Shown: positions 37,878 through 45,170 of the stretch, piece after piece
How positions within the stretch are numbered: the stretch's first letter is position 1
Layout: every line of letters starts with the position of its first letter
IMG/VR virus record: IMGVR_UViG_3300034418_008158
Location: 1-64,000 of that record
Direction: 5' to 3' (one strand)
Length of the DNA: 64,000 bases
From: a virus
Position numbers and translations under genes: made by a program
Notes under the pieces: generated by a model
Told to the model about the DNA's origin: nothing
The model's input: the letters and a program-made list of their open reading frames with translations, nothing else
Databases searched by the model: none

Positions 37878-38381
37878 TGGAGGTGAAGGGATTTGAACCC
37901 TTGTCCAGACATAGCTGCAAAATACAGATTATACAAGCTTTTGTAGCTGTTCATGTACATTTAACTGGTAGCAATTACAATCTCAAAGAGATAGTCACTA
38001 GCACTACTGAGTTTCTTCATTATTTGATTCCTTTATAAACTCTAAGATAGGAATAGGACTAACCGAAGTTAATCTCCACCATTTACTTTTGAAAAAAGTA
38101 ACAAAACAAATTAAGAGAGTGTGACACGCCAAACAGTCACATTTATGAGGTTGATTTAGCCTAATCCTCCTCTCTAAAAAACTACGCTGCTACCAAAGAA
38201 TTAACTTTAGGAGAAACATAGATTGCAGTCAGCATATTATGCTCGTAAGCATTCTTCACCTCTGCGGTATTAATTGATTTGCCAATTAACGGTTCAGTGT
38301 ATTTTATATAAGTTAGGATAACACCATCCTTCTGCTTGTCTATAAGTTACACTCTACCCTGTCGATGCCAAGTTCACCCCC
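37878..38381 (-). ncRNA. ssrA: Transfer-messenger RNA (tmRNA)
   Basis: Both tRNA-like ends are present. The 5' end GGGGGTGAACTTGGCATCGACAGGG-type sequence (38381-38357) holds the conserved TCGACAGG signature; its first seven bases pair with CACCTCC at 37885-37879, including a G3-U70 wobble, the alanine identity pair, followed by discriminator A (37878). The T-arm is AAGGG-TTCAAAT-CCCTT (37902-37886). An internal reading frame from GCA at 38265 ends at TAG (38184-38182) and its last residues are NSLVAA, like degradation tags ending in LAA. A CAG/TAG helix partner precedes GGAC near the 3' half. CCA is not encoded. At 504 nt it is longer than the usual 350-400 nt. It would rescue stalled ribosomes with host SmpB. 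Confidence 0.88.
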
Positions 38382-38554
38382 TTGCAACCTAGTAATCAGT
38401 ACTGATTTGCAGAGCCTAGGCTAAACTTATTTTTGCTTTAAAAATAAGGTCATGTTGTACCTCCCACTTCAACAACACATAAAGCTCCTGGTCTTCTGAA
38501 CTGCCTAATGTTTAATTAGTGTTCAGTCATGGGCCAGGATTGCACCCTAATTTT
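38382..38554 (-). other. tmRNA leader with stable hairpins
   Basis: 173 bp between the endolysin stop and the tmRNA 5' end. The minus strand has a hairpin CTGAAC/GTTCAG with inner CTAAT/ATTAG (about 38485-38520), and a 9-bp stem CTTATTTTT/AAAAATAAG (about 38427-38450). They may stop transcription after the endolysin or guide 5' processing of the tmRNA. No gene seen. Confidence 0.45.
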
Positions 38555-39055
38555 TTATCTTCTAGCATATCTTAATGCCTTTGCATTTTGATAGCCATTG
38601 TATATTCCACCATTCCACATGGCTTGTACTTCAATCTTTGTGGGAATTCTATTGTACTTCTTTAAGTACAGTATTATTCCTTTTTCCAGGTATAGGTGAT
38701 AGATTTCAATACTCTTTTGAACATTTAATCTATCTTCAGAAGTATAGTTAGTACCGTATGTTTTATTAACATCACGAACACAACACATTCTTATCTGAAT
38801 AATACCTAGAGCAAAATCAACTAGATGAGTATCTCCTTTAGCAGAAGGATTACGATTAGGAGTCTCCTTATCCATAATCTTCTCTAAGACACTCTTAGTT
38901 AATTTAATAAAAGGTTGATGTCTTGCTGTAACTACCACTTCTGGTAGTGCAGCAATGTAAATAATTTTTTGTGTCTTCTCAAGTGCAGTAATTGAAGGGA
39001 ATAAAACTACTGAGAATAATAGGAAAAATATACTACCTATGATTCTTTTTATCAT
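38555..39055 (-). CDS. Exported lysozyme/transglycosylase-like endolysin
   Basis: Chosen start 39055 (MIKRIIGSIFFLLFS) gives 166 residues with a signal peptide or signal-anchor (about 1-25). The mature domain has the pattern of phage SLT/lysozyme-like enzymes in Bacteroidota: a Glu-containing ETPNRNPSAKGD stretch, then LGIIQIRMCCVRDVNKTYGTNYTSEDR, and near the end AMWNGGIYNGY, the Trp-Asn-Gly-Gly signature. It should cut peptidoglycan in the periplasm. The longer start at 39097 would overlap a 41-residue gene more deeply. Confidence 0.7.
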   Translation of the reverse strand: MIKRIIGSIFFLLFSVVLFPSITALEKTQKIIYIAALPEVVVTARHQPFIKLTKSVLEKIMDKETPNRNPSAKGDTHLVDFALGIIQIRMCCVRDVNKTYGTNYTSEDRLNVQKSIEIYHLYLEKGIILYLKKYNRIPTKIEVQAMWNGGIYNGYQNAKALRYARR

Positions 39056-39158
39056 AATATCTATTTTGTTTATCTTCAAACAAATACCTAAAGACATGCT
39101 TTTTGCATTGTCTAGCTACTTGTCTGGCAATTTTTAAAAACGTAGTTTTCTTCTTCAT
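39033..39158 (-). CDS. Small basic peptide, overlapping the endolysin start
   Basis: 41 residues, very basic (MKKKTTFLKIARQVARQCKK start). Its start overlaps the upstream stop by ATGA (39155-39158) and its end runs 23 bp into the endolysin gene. The coupling argues for translation; function unknown, possibly amphipathic. Confidence 0.5.
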   Translation of the reverse strand: MKKKTTFLKIARQVARQCKKHVFRYLFEDKQNRYYDKKNHR

Positions 39159-39385
39159 TCTTTTCTCAAGTGTTTATTGTTGTCTAACAATTGTATATGA
39201 AATGGTACTCCACAATTATTGCTGGAGTAACTATTCATAAGCCTGTACACTTTAAGTTCTGTCCTTTGAAAAGGGCTCAAACTTCTATACGTATTGTCAC
39301 TTATTTTTAAGACTTTTCTACATTCTTTGACTGTTAGCCCTTCTTTGACTAACTTAGCTATTTTATTATACAAATCCTTTTTCAT
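39155..39385 (-). CDS. Small helix-turn-helix-like protein
   Basis: 76 residues. The N-terminal KIAKLVKEGLTVKECRKVLKISDNTYRSL fits a resolvase-type HTH (helix, turn at LKIS, recognition helix). It could regulate the lysis genes next to it. No other domain. Confidence 0.55.
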   Translation of the reverse strand: MKKDLYNKIAKLVKEGLTVKECRKVLKISDNTYRSLSPFQRTELKVYRLMNSYSSNNCGVPFHIQLLDNNKHLRKE

Positions 39386-39405
39386 AAGTTTATGAATTTA
39401 GTTAG

Positions 39406-39479
39406 TGACCCTGCCAGGACTCGAACCTGGAACCTGCTCATCAGAAGTGAGCTGCTCTATCCAGTTGAGCTACAAAGCC
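39406..39479 (-). tRNA. tRNA-Arg (anticodon UCU)
   Basis: 74-nt cloverleaf: acceptor GGCTTTG paired to CAGGGTC, D-arm GCTC...GAGC, anticodon stem GCTCA/TGAGC with loop CTTCTGA (anticodon TCT), T-arm CCAGG-TTCGAGT-CCTGG, discriminator A. It reads AGA/AGG; AGA is the dominant Arg codon in this AT-rich genome, so it should aid translation of phage genes. Confidence 0.95.
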
Positions 39480-39497
39480 ATAAAAAAGAAGAAAGAA

Positions 39498-39564
39498 GTG
39501 TAACCATAACCAGGACTATTTACAGGAATCGAACCCTATTGGTCTACCAAATCATAGGTTACAC
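39498..39564 (-). other. tRNA-like element, possibly a degenerate tRNA
   Basis: 67 nt bounded by a perfect 8-bp GTGTAACC/GGTTACAC stem. Inside are a TTGG-TAGA-CCAA hairpin and a T-loop-like GGGTTCGATTCC, but the T-loop string is not next to the 3' acceptor half and no standard cloverleaf forms. It lies 18 bp before tRNA-Arg. Confidence 0.35.
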
Positions 39565-39578
39565 CCCTCTTCTTATTA

Positions 39579-40412
39579 TTAATTAACTAACACCTTAAAA
39601 GACTTTACTTCATCCTCATTTAATAAGGATACAATATAGAGACCAGAAGTGTTAAACAATATATCTAGCTCATCCTGCCCCTCTCCTATCCAGTTTCTAA
39701 TAAATATTAGTTTCCCCTCCAGGGTAAAGACATAGACAATATAGTTGAATTGTCCACCCTTGGCTTTAAAGGTGTGAGTACTATTACCTTGTGCAGTAGC
39801 ATGTGTTACCTCATTAAAAGCTGTAAATTCTACAGCAATTAAACTTGAGTACATTTTGCTGTTATCGTAGTCTACAAACTCTAAGTCGTAATAGTTTACC
39901 CCTTTTTCAGGAGTTGTATCAGTAAAAGACCAAGACATTTGATTCTTATCAGTATTCTGAATAGACCCAATAACTTCTTCACCTCTCCTTACTATGATTT
40001 TTGCTAAGTTTTCTTGGCTGGCTAAGACCCAACTTAGTGTAATATCTGTATCTGCTTTACCTCTAAAAGAGATTAATTCTACTGGCAATGCAGCACAATC
40101 AATACTCCAAGTCCAGTTAAGATTTGGGCCTGTTATGTCAACTGTTTGAAGTAACTCATCATTGACAGAAAATATATTGAAGTATGTATTTTCTGTACAA
40201 CTCCCTGTCTCAAATGTTAATATAACATTTTCTGGCAAGTCAATATAAGTATCTTCAGTTACAATAATACATGTTTCACCACCATCATTAAAGCATATTG
40301 TTAAATCCTCACTACATGACCATGTAGGAGAAAATTCAACATAGATTTCACAAGCCCATACTTGGGCTGTAAATGTTAATATCATTATTAACGTGTTCAA
40401 TAAATTTTTCAT
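39579..40412 (-). CDS. Secreted protein with T9SS-like C-terminal sorting domain
   Basis: 277 residues from MKNLLNTLIMIL (40412). The N terminus is a Sec signal peptide ending near VWA-C. After a Cys-rich beta domain comes a block typical of Bacteroidota secreted proteins (LPVELISFRGKAD..ITLSWVLASQENL..I.RRGEE, then GVNYYDLEFVDYDNSKMYSSLI), and the end GLYIVSLLNEDEVKSFKVLVN resembles the type A sorting domain of the type IX secretion system. The protein is likely exported to the host surface. Such domains are host-type, so transfer from a bacterium is probable. Confidence 0.7.
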   Translation of the reverse strand: MKNLLNTLIMILTFTAQVWACEIYVEFSPTWSCSEDLTICFNDGGETCIIVTEDTYIDLPENVILTFETGSCTENTYFNIFSVNDELLQTVDITGPNLNWTWSIDCAALPVELISFRGKADTDITLSWVLASQENLAKIIVRRGEEVIGSIQNTDKNQMSWSFTDTTPEKGVNYYDLEFVDYDNSKMYSSLIAVEFTAFNEVTHATAQGNSTHTFKAKGGQFNYIVYVFTLEGKLIFIRNWIGEGQDELDILFNTSGLYIVSLLNEDEVKSFKVLVN

Positions 40413-40428
40413 TTTTATTTTTATTTTT

Positions 40429-40749
40429 TTAAATAAAGCGTATGTTTCTTGCAGGGTCAAAAGTAGCTTTATAAACTACATCACCCTTTTTATTTATTCC
40501 TTTCAATGCTGGCCCATAAGATACAGCACCAACTGCTGTTTTCGTACCAAATTCATTAGCATTTGATAATATCATCTTACTTATGTAAGATAGCTTACCA
40601 AGTAATTTTTTAGTCCTTTTTATCTCCATTATTATCTTCTCCAGGTAGATAGGATGGAATCCATCTCTTTCCTTTCTGTAATGTCTTCTCTCAAGAGAAT
40701 CTAGTTTTCTCTGAGTTTTGACTAAATTTAAATTAGAAATACTCCTCAT
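40429..40749 (-). CDS. Small basic hypothetical protein
   Basis: 106 residues, basic, with an Arg/Lys-rich N-terminal helix (KTQRKLDSLERRHYRKERDG). It is the first gene behind promoter repeat copy 3 (69 bp). Possible nucleic-acid binder; no family recognised. Confidence 0.55.
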   Translation of the reverse strand: MRSISNLNLVKTQRKLDSLERRHYRKERDGFHPIYLEKIIMEIKRTKKLLGKLSYISKMILSNANEFGTKTAVGAVSYGPALKGINKKGDVVYKATFDPARNIRFI

Positions 40750-40817
40750 TTTTGTGTATTTTAAAGGTTGTTAAATAATAATAATAGGGCCCCAAATCTA
40801 AAAGAGAGACACTAATA

Positions 40818-40836
40818 ATTAGTGGGGGTTTTGAAG
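40818..40836 (-). promoter_or_regulatory. Phage promoter-like repeat, copy 3
   Basis: Minus-strand CTTCAAAACCCCCACTAAT followed by TATTAGTG. It lies directly after a terminator and opens the unit that contains the secreted protein, tRNA-Arg, lysis genes and tmRNA. Confidence 0.78.
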
Positions 40837-40850
40837 TTGGGTAATAGATC

Positions 40851-40878
40851 AAAAAGGGCACAGCCATAAGCCATACCC
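40851..40878 (-). terminator. Intrinsic terminator behind lipoprotein gene
   Basis: Minus-strand stem GGGTATGGC/GCTGTGCCC with G-U pairs and a short loop, then TTTTT. It lies 8 bp after the lipoprotein stop and 15 bp before promoter repeat copy 3. Confidence 0.7.
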
Positions 40879-40885
40879 TAATTGT

Positions 40886-41293
40886 TTATTCATAGTCTAG
40901 CACAACTTGAGTGCTGTTGTTTGAGTTATTTAATATATAATCACCAGACAATTCCCACCAACCTTGGCTAGTGTCATCTTTCTGGTAAATAGTATAATGA
41001 ATACCCTCAAAAGGGTCTAAATTAAAACGAAGGTTATTTCCCCCTGTAATATTTAATTCATATATATCTTTATCCTCAATATAGGAATAGAGTAGATTGT
41101 CCTGAAAATAGCAACTAACTTCTTTACTCCCTGATGAGACAAGTCTTAATTTGAATTCAATAGAACTCACATTAAGATTTGTTGGGTCTTCAATTGTAGG
41201 CATATCAACAGTTTCTAAAGTCACTGAAGAGTCTGGGCTACATGATGTAAAGACTAAAAACAATAAAATAAAGCCAAATAATAAATTTCTCAT
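40886..41293 (-). CDS. Predicted lipoprotein
   Basis: 135 residues with an SPII signal: MRNLLFGFILLFLVFTSC, the lipobox LVFTSC placing Cys at position 18, then S-P-D-S-S. The mature part is beta-rich. Phage lipoproteins of this kind often alter the host surface and block superinfection; that is inference. It ends a run of small genes and is followed by a terminator. Confidence 0.7.
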   Translation of the reverse strand: MRNLLFGFILLFLVFTSCSPDSSVTLETVDMPTIEDPTNLNVSSIEFKLRLVSSGSKEVSCYFQDNLLYSYIEDKDIYELNITGGNNLRFNLDPFEGIHYTIYQKDDTSQGWWELSGDYILNNSNNSTQVVLDYE

Positions 41294-41400
41294 AAGTATA
41301 TTTTTAAGTTAAAACACAACAAAGATATAATAATCTTTGAATAAAACAAAGGCCAGAGAGTCTTTAAACTCTCCAGCCATTCCTAAACCTATCTTTCACA

Positions 41401-41547
41401 CTATTTCTTCAACTTTATATAAGGTTTTTTCCCATTTATTTTTACAATATCTTCAATAGGAATACCTAGATAAACTTGATTTTCTTTTTGTGCTAGTATG
41501 AGAGATTTGTCATCACCTTTCTCTTTCTTACCTTTTATAATTTTCAT
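41401..41547 (-). CDS. Small basic hypothetical protein
   Basis: 48 residues, start MKIIKGKKEKGDDKS and end NGKKPYIKLKK, with a central beta strand (QVYLGIPIEDIVKI). It is 4 bp from the 133-residue gene. Looks like a small SH3-like or DNA-binding unit; no family. Confidence 0.55.
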   Translation of the reverse strand: MKIIKGKKEKGDDKSLILAQKENQVYLGIPIEDIVKINGKKPYIKLKK

Positions 41548-41551
41548 TATT

Positions 41552-41953
41552 TTAGTTTAAAAGAAATGAAGAAATATCAACTGATGCTGAAGGTAAACTT
41601 TGTAGCTTTATTTCTACAATTTTTAATGAATCTTGCAGAAATTTAAGATCACCTCCGTTTGCTTCAGGAATTGCTACTCTTAGTTCATTTCTTTTAGTTT
41701 CTAAGCTTTTTTGATAGTTTGCTTGTTTAGAAGCATAATATTTCCTTGTGCTGTAGTATTTAGCCACTGAAGATTTCTCCAGTATTACAGATTTGAATAA
41801 GTTTTGCTCTTTTTTAAAGGTTTCAGCTCCTATACGAGTCTGAAAACTTTCAGGGTATTTATTATATTTATTCCCAACTAATTGGAAGATAAGAAACTCT
41901 TTACCTGTTTTTGGGTTTACACCCTTTTTTAAATTACTTAAATTGCTCATCAT
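41552..41953 (-). CDS. Hypothetical helical protein
   Basis: 133 residues; M-M start, second Met equally possible. The N-terminal KKGVNPKTGKEFLIFQLVGNKYN resembles a small recognition domain; the rest is a Lys/Tyr-rich coiled coil (YYSTRKYYASKQANYQKSLETKRNEL). Function unknown. Confidence 0.5.
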   Translation of the reverse strand: MMSNLSNLKKGVNPKTGKEFLIFQLVGNKYNKYPESFQTRIGAETFKKEQNLFKSVILEKSSVAKYYSTRKYYASKQANYQKSLETKRNELRVAIPEANGGDLKFLQDSLKIVEIKLQSLPSASVDISSFLLN

Positions 41954-41968
41954 GATTGATTTTAAATG

Positions 41969-42310
41969 TTATAAATTGTCTAATAATATTATGTCTTGAA
42001 CTGAGATACTATCACCCCAAGGTATCTGATAATGTTTTGTCTGTCCTTCCTCAATACCTGGAGAAGTAATATACAGGCTATCATTATCAATATTGATAAT
42101 GTAATCCGCTTCCTGATAAATTACTGAGGGTTCAGATGTATAGTTCATACTGATGAAGAATAGTGTCCAAATAAAAGAAATGCCTAGAAGGAAAGTCCAA
42201 GAAACTTTAGTTTTATACTTATTATGTTTAAGAGTGTCAACAGCAATGATAATGTCTCCAAGAGTAACATAAATAGCAAGAAAGAAAAGAATAGTTTGAA
42301 TATAAATCAT
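41969..42310 (-). CDS. Membrane protein, two segments plus outer domain
   Basis: 113 residues with membrane segments at about 4-24 and 38-58, then a soluble C-terminal half with beta character (YIINIDNDSLYITSPG). Start overlaps the upstream stop by ATGA. A host-envelope modifying protein is plausible. Confidence 0.6.
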   Translation of the reverse strand: MIYIQTILFFLAIYVTLGDIIIAVDTLKHNKYKTKVSWTFLLGISFIWTLFFISMNYTSEPSVIYQEADYIINIDNDSLYITSPGIEEGQTKHYQIPWGDSISVQDIILLDNL

Positions 42311-42576
42311 AATTGGTTATTTTGAGGTTGATAAATTACTACTTTTTCTAGTTCAAAGAGTCTAGTCCATGCCTCTCCATTAGTGTCTTGTGCCTCTATT
42401 TCTATTTCCATTCCCATTTGGTCAACATTTGTACCAAGGAGTTTTATAGGAGACAAAAGAGGAAGATAATAATGTTCTCTAATTGCTGTAAACAATAGAA
42501 AATAAAACTCAGAAATAGGTGCATCATAGATAACCGCAATAGTTTCACCGTAAGATTTTAATATGAATCCTTTCAT
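42307..42576 (-). CDS. Small hypothetical protein
   Basis: 89 residues, alpha/beta, starting MKGFILKSYGETIAVIYDAP; the C-terminal half is acidic. It shares an ATGA overlap with the membrane gene, so the two may work together. No family recognised. Confidence 0.5.
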   Translation of the reverse strand: MKGFILKSYGETIAVIYDAPISEFYFLLFTAIREHYYLPLLSPIKLLGTNVDQMGMEIEIEAQDTNGEAWTRLFELEKVVIYQPQNNQL

Positions 42577-42596
42577 AAAGTTTAAATTTAAAGCGT

Positions 42597-42637
42597 TAAA
42601 AAGAATAGCAAACTAATAATAATACCAGTTTGCTATT
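42597..42637 (-). terminator. Strong intrinsic terminator
   Basis: Minus-strand 11-bp stem AATAGCAAACT/AGTTTGCTATT with a 12-nt loop, then CTTTTT. It closes the 45-residue gene upstream. Confidence 0.85.
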
Positions 42638-42644
42638 TATTCAA

Positions 42645-42782
42645 TTAAAAGTTACCACCGAAATTGTCATTCATATCTTGTGAATTTCTAATACCAGTAG
42701 TATTGTAATTAATCTTTGGGACAACAATTTTATTTGATGCTGTCTTTTTAATAGTTACAATAGGTTTTGCATTCTTTGCCAT
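42645..42782 (-). CDS. Small protein before a terminator
   Basis: 45 residues (MAKNAKPIVTIKKTASNKI start), basic N terminus and Asn-rich end (DNFGGNF). It is a single gene framed by two strong terminators, so it is probably expressed from a read-through or its own promoter. Function unknown. Confidence 0.55.
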   Translation of the reverse strand: MAKNAKPIVTIKKTASNKIVVPKINYNTTGIRNSQDMNDNFGGNF

Positions 42783-42841
42783 GTGTGGTGTTTTTAAAAG
42801 GTGAACTATAAAGATATTAAATTTATTATTATCAATCCACT

Positions 42842-42889
42842 AAAAAATGGGAAACATAATAGGAGACTCTCCTACCATGCTTTCCCATA
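42842..42889 (-). terminator. Long-stem intrinsic terminator
   Basis: Minus-strand stem ATGGGAAA...TTTCCCAT continued by TAGGAG/CTCCTA, then TTTTTT. It follows the 34-residue membrane peptide gene. Confidence 0.8.
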
Positions 42890-42917
42890 TCTAATAACCA
42901 ATTGTCCTTATTGTGTA

Positions 42918-43022
42918 TTACTTAAAATAATCTGGATCGCCATCAGGTTTACCAGGACTACCTGGGCCTAAAGTAAACATTATACAAATAAGTATAAGGC
43001 CCACTAATATAAAAGCATCCAT
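42918..43022 (-). CDS. 34-residue membrane peptide
   Basis: Starts in a TAATG overlap with the secreted-protein stop. Residues 3-19 are a membrane segment (AFILVGLILICIMFTLG), followed by a Gly/Pro/Asp-rich tail (GPGSPGKPDGDPDYFK). Coupled translation and a following terminator support it. Confidence 0.6.
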   Translation of the reverse strand: MDAFILVGLILICIMFTLGPGSPGKPDGDPDYFK

Positions 43023-43393
43023 TAATGAGAAATTTTTAAGTACTTACAATAAGGATTATTGGTATTTTTCGACTTGATTAGTACAAAGTATGTGCCTTTC
43101 TTCGATACTCTCACAGGCTTGCTGTCATATGTCTCTGAAGTAGGGCTACCAATCCATACAGGGTAATCATTACCTGTTTTTGGACTGTTGCATATTATGT
43201 ACAAAGAACCACCATTTGTGGCAAATACATCATAAGATGTGCCATCAATCATAATGGTTTCACTTTGATCAATACCAGTTGATACATCAAACCCACCACC
43301 TGAAGAGGTAGAAGCTTCAAACTGTACGTTCTGACTATGCAATGAAGAAGAAATACATATGAATAAAGATAGAATAGGGATTAATTTTTTCAT
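43022..43393 (-). CDS. Small secreted beta-rich protein
   Basis: 123 residues with a Sec signal peptide (MKKLIPILSLFICISSSLHSQ, cleavage near S-Q). The mature part is Ser/Gly-rich with beta strands and two Cys (YIICNS and NPYCKYL). It is the first protein gene behind the large noncoding RNA and may act in the periplasm or at the surface. Confidence 0.65.
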   Translation of the reverse strand: MKKLIPILSLFICISSSLHSQNVQFEASTSSGGGFDVSTGIDQSETIMIDGTSYDVFATNGGSLYIICNSPKTGNDYPVWIGSPTSETYDSKPVRVSKKGTYFVLIKSKNTNNPYCKYLKISH

Positions 43394-43439
43394 GGTTATT
43401 AAGTTTTACTAAAAGGTTATTAAATAATATGGTAAGATA

Positions 43440-44680
43440 AAAAGAAAGACACAAGCCATCATCAGTTAAGCATCTTACGCCTAACCTCAAGCTGTATCTA
43501 TCTCTTTGGGCCTTAGACCACTTCCAAATTAATGGCTGTTAAATATCTTAATGTGCCATTGAACTACACATTTATCCTGTGCTAGTCTGAGGTCGTTAAC
43601 CCTCAGTTACTCCCCTGGCAAGGGTGTTTACTGGATTATCATAATACAAATTGTTGTGTCACACTCAAGTTATGTGGTAATTAATCACAAAGAGCTTGTT
43701 AATATGGTATGAGCCACTGGGTTAAAAATAATGATAGTTTTATAGCTCTCAGACTAAGGGGCTAATACGACCCAAGATATTGCTATCTAGTTATTTTTAT
43801 TAAACCTTGTGTTCTCTCACTGCCTTTAGGGAGTTTGTTGGGTTTAATAAATAAAATGGACTGAGTGCTTTGTCCATTTTGTAAGCGTTAATATCAGCTT
43901 TCGCTTCATACACACACTCCCATTACTGGAAGTAGCTTACATAGTCAGATATAAAGGTTCCCACCTTACTACATTAGCTTTTATAAGATACTTGCTTTCC
44001 TACAGTCTCCCCTGGACAGGGATAAACCAACATTCCCATGCTAGTAAACCAGTAGTAATCCCGTTCTCTTCTCTCTCATAGCTTGAGGCTACTTGAGGTC
44101 ATCATATTGCAGATGAATAAGACCATTTTCAGGCTAATGTGTTGACACGTTTTTTCAGTTTCTTTTAGTTGTCTTGCATGACAATTAACAAAAAATTGGT
44201 GCAAGGTGAATAAAGAATGTCCATTGTGAAGAGTGTAGTGTCAACTTTATACCATGCTATCCGTTTGAGATAGTTTAAGTATGACACCCTTCTGCGTTCC
44301 CCCTGTCAAAGGGTACAATAAGACCATCGCTGGTCTATAACTGTTAACTATTCAAATAAGCACGATTTTCATCAGAGCTTAACGGAATATAACTGTACTT
44401 AGCTTCATTGGCGACAACCAACTACTACATAGTACTATTTAATCTTCCCTGTTCCTCTTTCGAGGTCAACTCTCCCTTGGACAAAGGAGAATACATCATA
44501 CTTAGAGCTAACCAGTTGGCCTTGCTCATACCATACAATGTGTGATTAAATACCTTTCCATCCACAACTAGTCTAAAGACTAATTGCACAAATCACTTAT
44601 CTTTATGTGATTCATCTTATACCTATCACTAGGTTTATGGTTAAGGACATGAAGGCTGCCCTAGTACAAGAGTACTCAAA
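43440..44680 (-). ncRNA. Large structured noncoding RNA (about 1.24 kb)
   Basis: No open frame of note on either strand, framed by promoter repeat copy 4 on one side and a T-rich stretch before the secreted-protein gene on the other. The minus strand has many perfect hairpins: AGACCA-GCGA-TGGTCT (44336-44321) and CCTC-GAAA-GAGG (44465-44454), both GNRA loops; AGC-GAAA-GCT (43905-43896); AAAATGGAC/GTCCATTTT (43880-43853); ATTAAACC/GGTTTAAT (43848-43799); CTGAGG/CCTCAG (43606-43587). A motif CCCTTGCCAGGGGAG-like recurs four times (44471-44490, 44298-44315, 44006-44022, 43610-43626). Size, GNRA loops and nearby tRNA/tmRNA recall ornate phage RNAs such as GOLLD and ROOL, but no homology is claimed. 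Confidence 0.75.
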
Positions 44681-44699
44681 ATTAGTGGGGGTTTTGAAG
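44681..44699 (-). promoter_or_regulatory. Phage promoter-like repeat, copy 4
   Basis: Minus-strand CTTCAAAACCCCCACTAAT followed by TTTGAGTACTC. It stands between a strong terminator and the large noncoding region and has no protein start within 1.2 kb, so it seems dedicated to the RNA. Confidence 0.8.
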
Positions 44700-44712
44700 G
44701 TAGGTCAGATAA

Positions 44713-44751
44713 ATAAAAAAGAGTAGCCTAATCCTAAGATTAAACTACTCT
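44713..44751 (-). terminator. Intrinsic terminator
   Basis: Minus-strand 14-bp stem AGAGTAGTTTAATC/GATTAGGCTACTCT with G-U pairs, loop TTAG, then TTTTTT. It closes the 134-residue gene and directly precedes promoter repeat copy 4. Confidence 0.85.
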
Positions 44752-44765
44752 CAACTATCACATCA

Positions 44766-45170
44766 CTATTTCATATCCCTATAATACCTTATTAAGGCAT
44801 TAAGGTATTTTATTTTTTGCTTATGGATGATTTTTCTATTCCTATTTATCATGTCTTCATCAGGCAAAAAAGTAGAATTATCCAGATTGTAGTGGTAGTC
44901 CCACCATCCCCAATATAAGTATTTCATTGTTCTCTCATCACCCTGATACATAAGATGATTGTATCTTTTATGAAATAATGTAGAAGAGGGTTTGACAAGG
45001 ATATCGTCTGCTGTAAAATCCTTGTATTCTTTATACCCCTTCATACTATCCATGTACCTCCTTAAATGAATGCACAGATAGTAGTTTGCTGTTGGTTTAG
45101 CAAGTAAATCTCTTTTTAGACAAGATAATAGTAGTATTATCTTGTCTATTTGTTTCTCTTTTAGTTTCAT
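44766..45170 (-). CDS. Basic hypothetical protein
   Basis: 134 residues, basic, rich in Tyr/Trp (YLYWGWWDYHYN) with helical ends. Starts with an ATGA overlap on the membrane peptide gene before it. No family recognised; composition suggests an RNA- or membrane-contact protein. Confidence 0.55.
   Translation of the reverse strand: MKLKEKQIDKIILLLSCLKRDLLAKPTANYYLCIHLRRYMDSMKGYKEYKDFTADDILVKPSSTLFHKRYNHLMYQGDERTMKYLYWGWWDYHYNLDNSTFLPDEDMINRNRKIIHKQKIKYLNALIRYYRDMK

Noticed and set aside
43440-44680. RNase P RNA or group I intron in the large noncoding region
   Set aside because: The conserved RNase P strings (GAGGAAAGTC, ACAGAA) and group I core elements were not found by eye.
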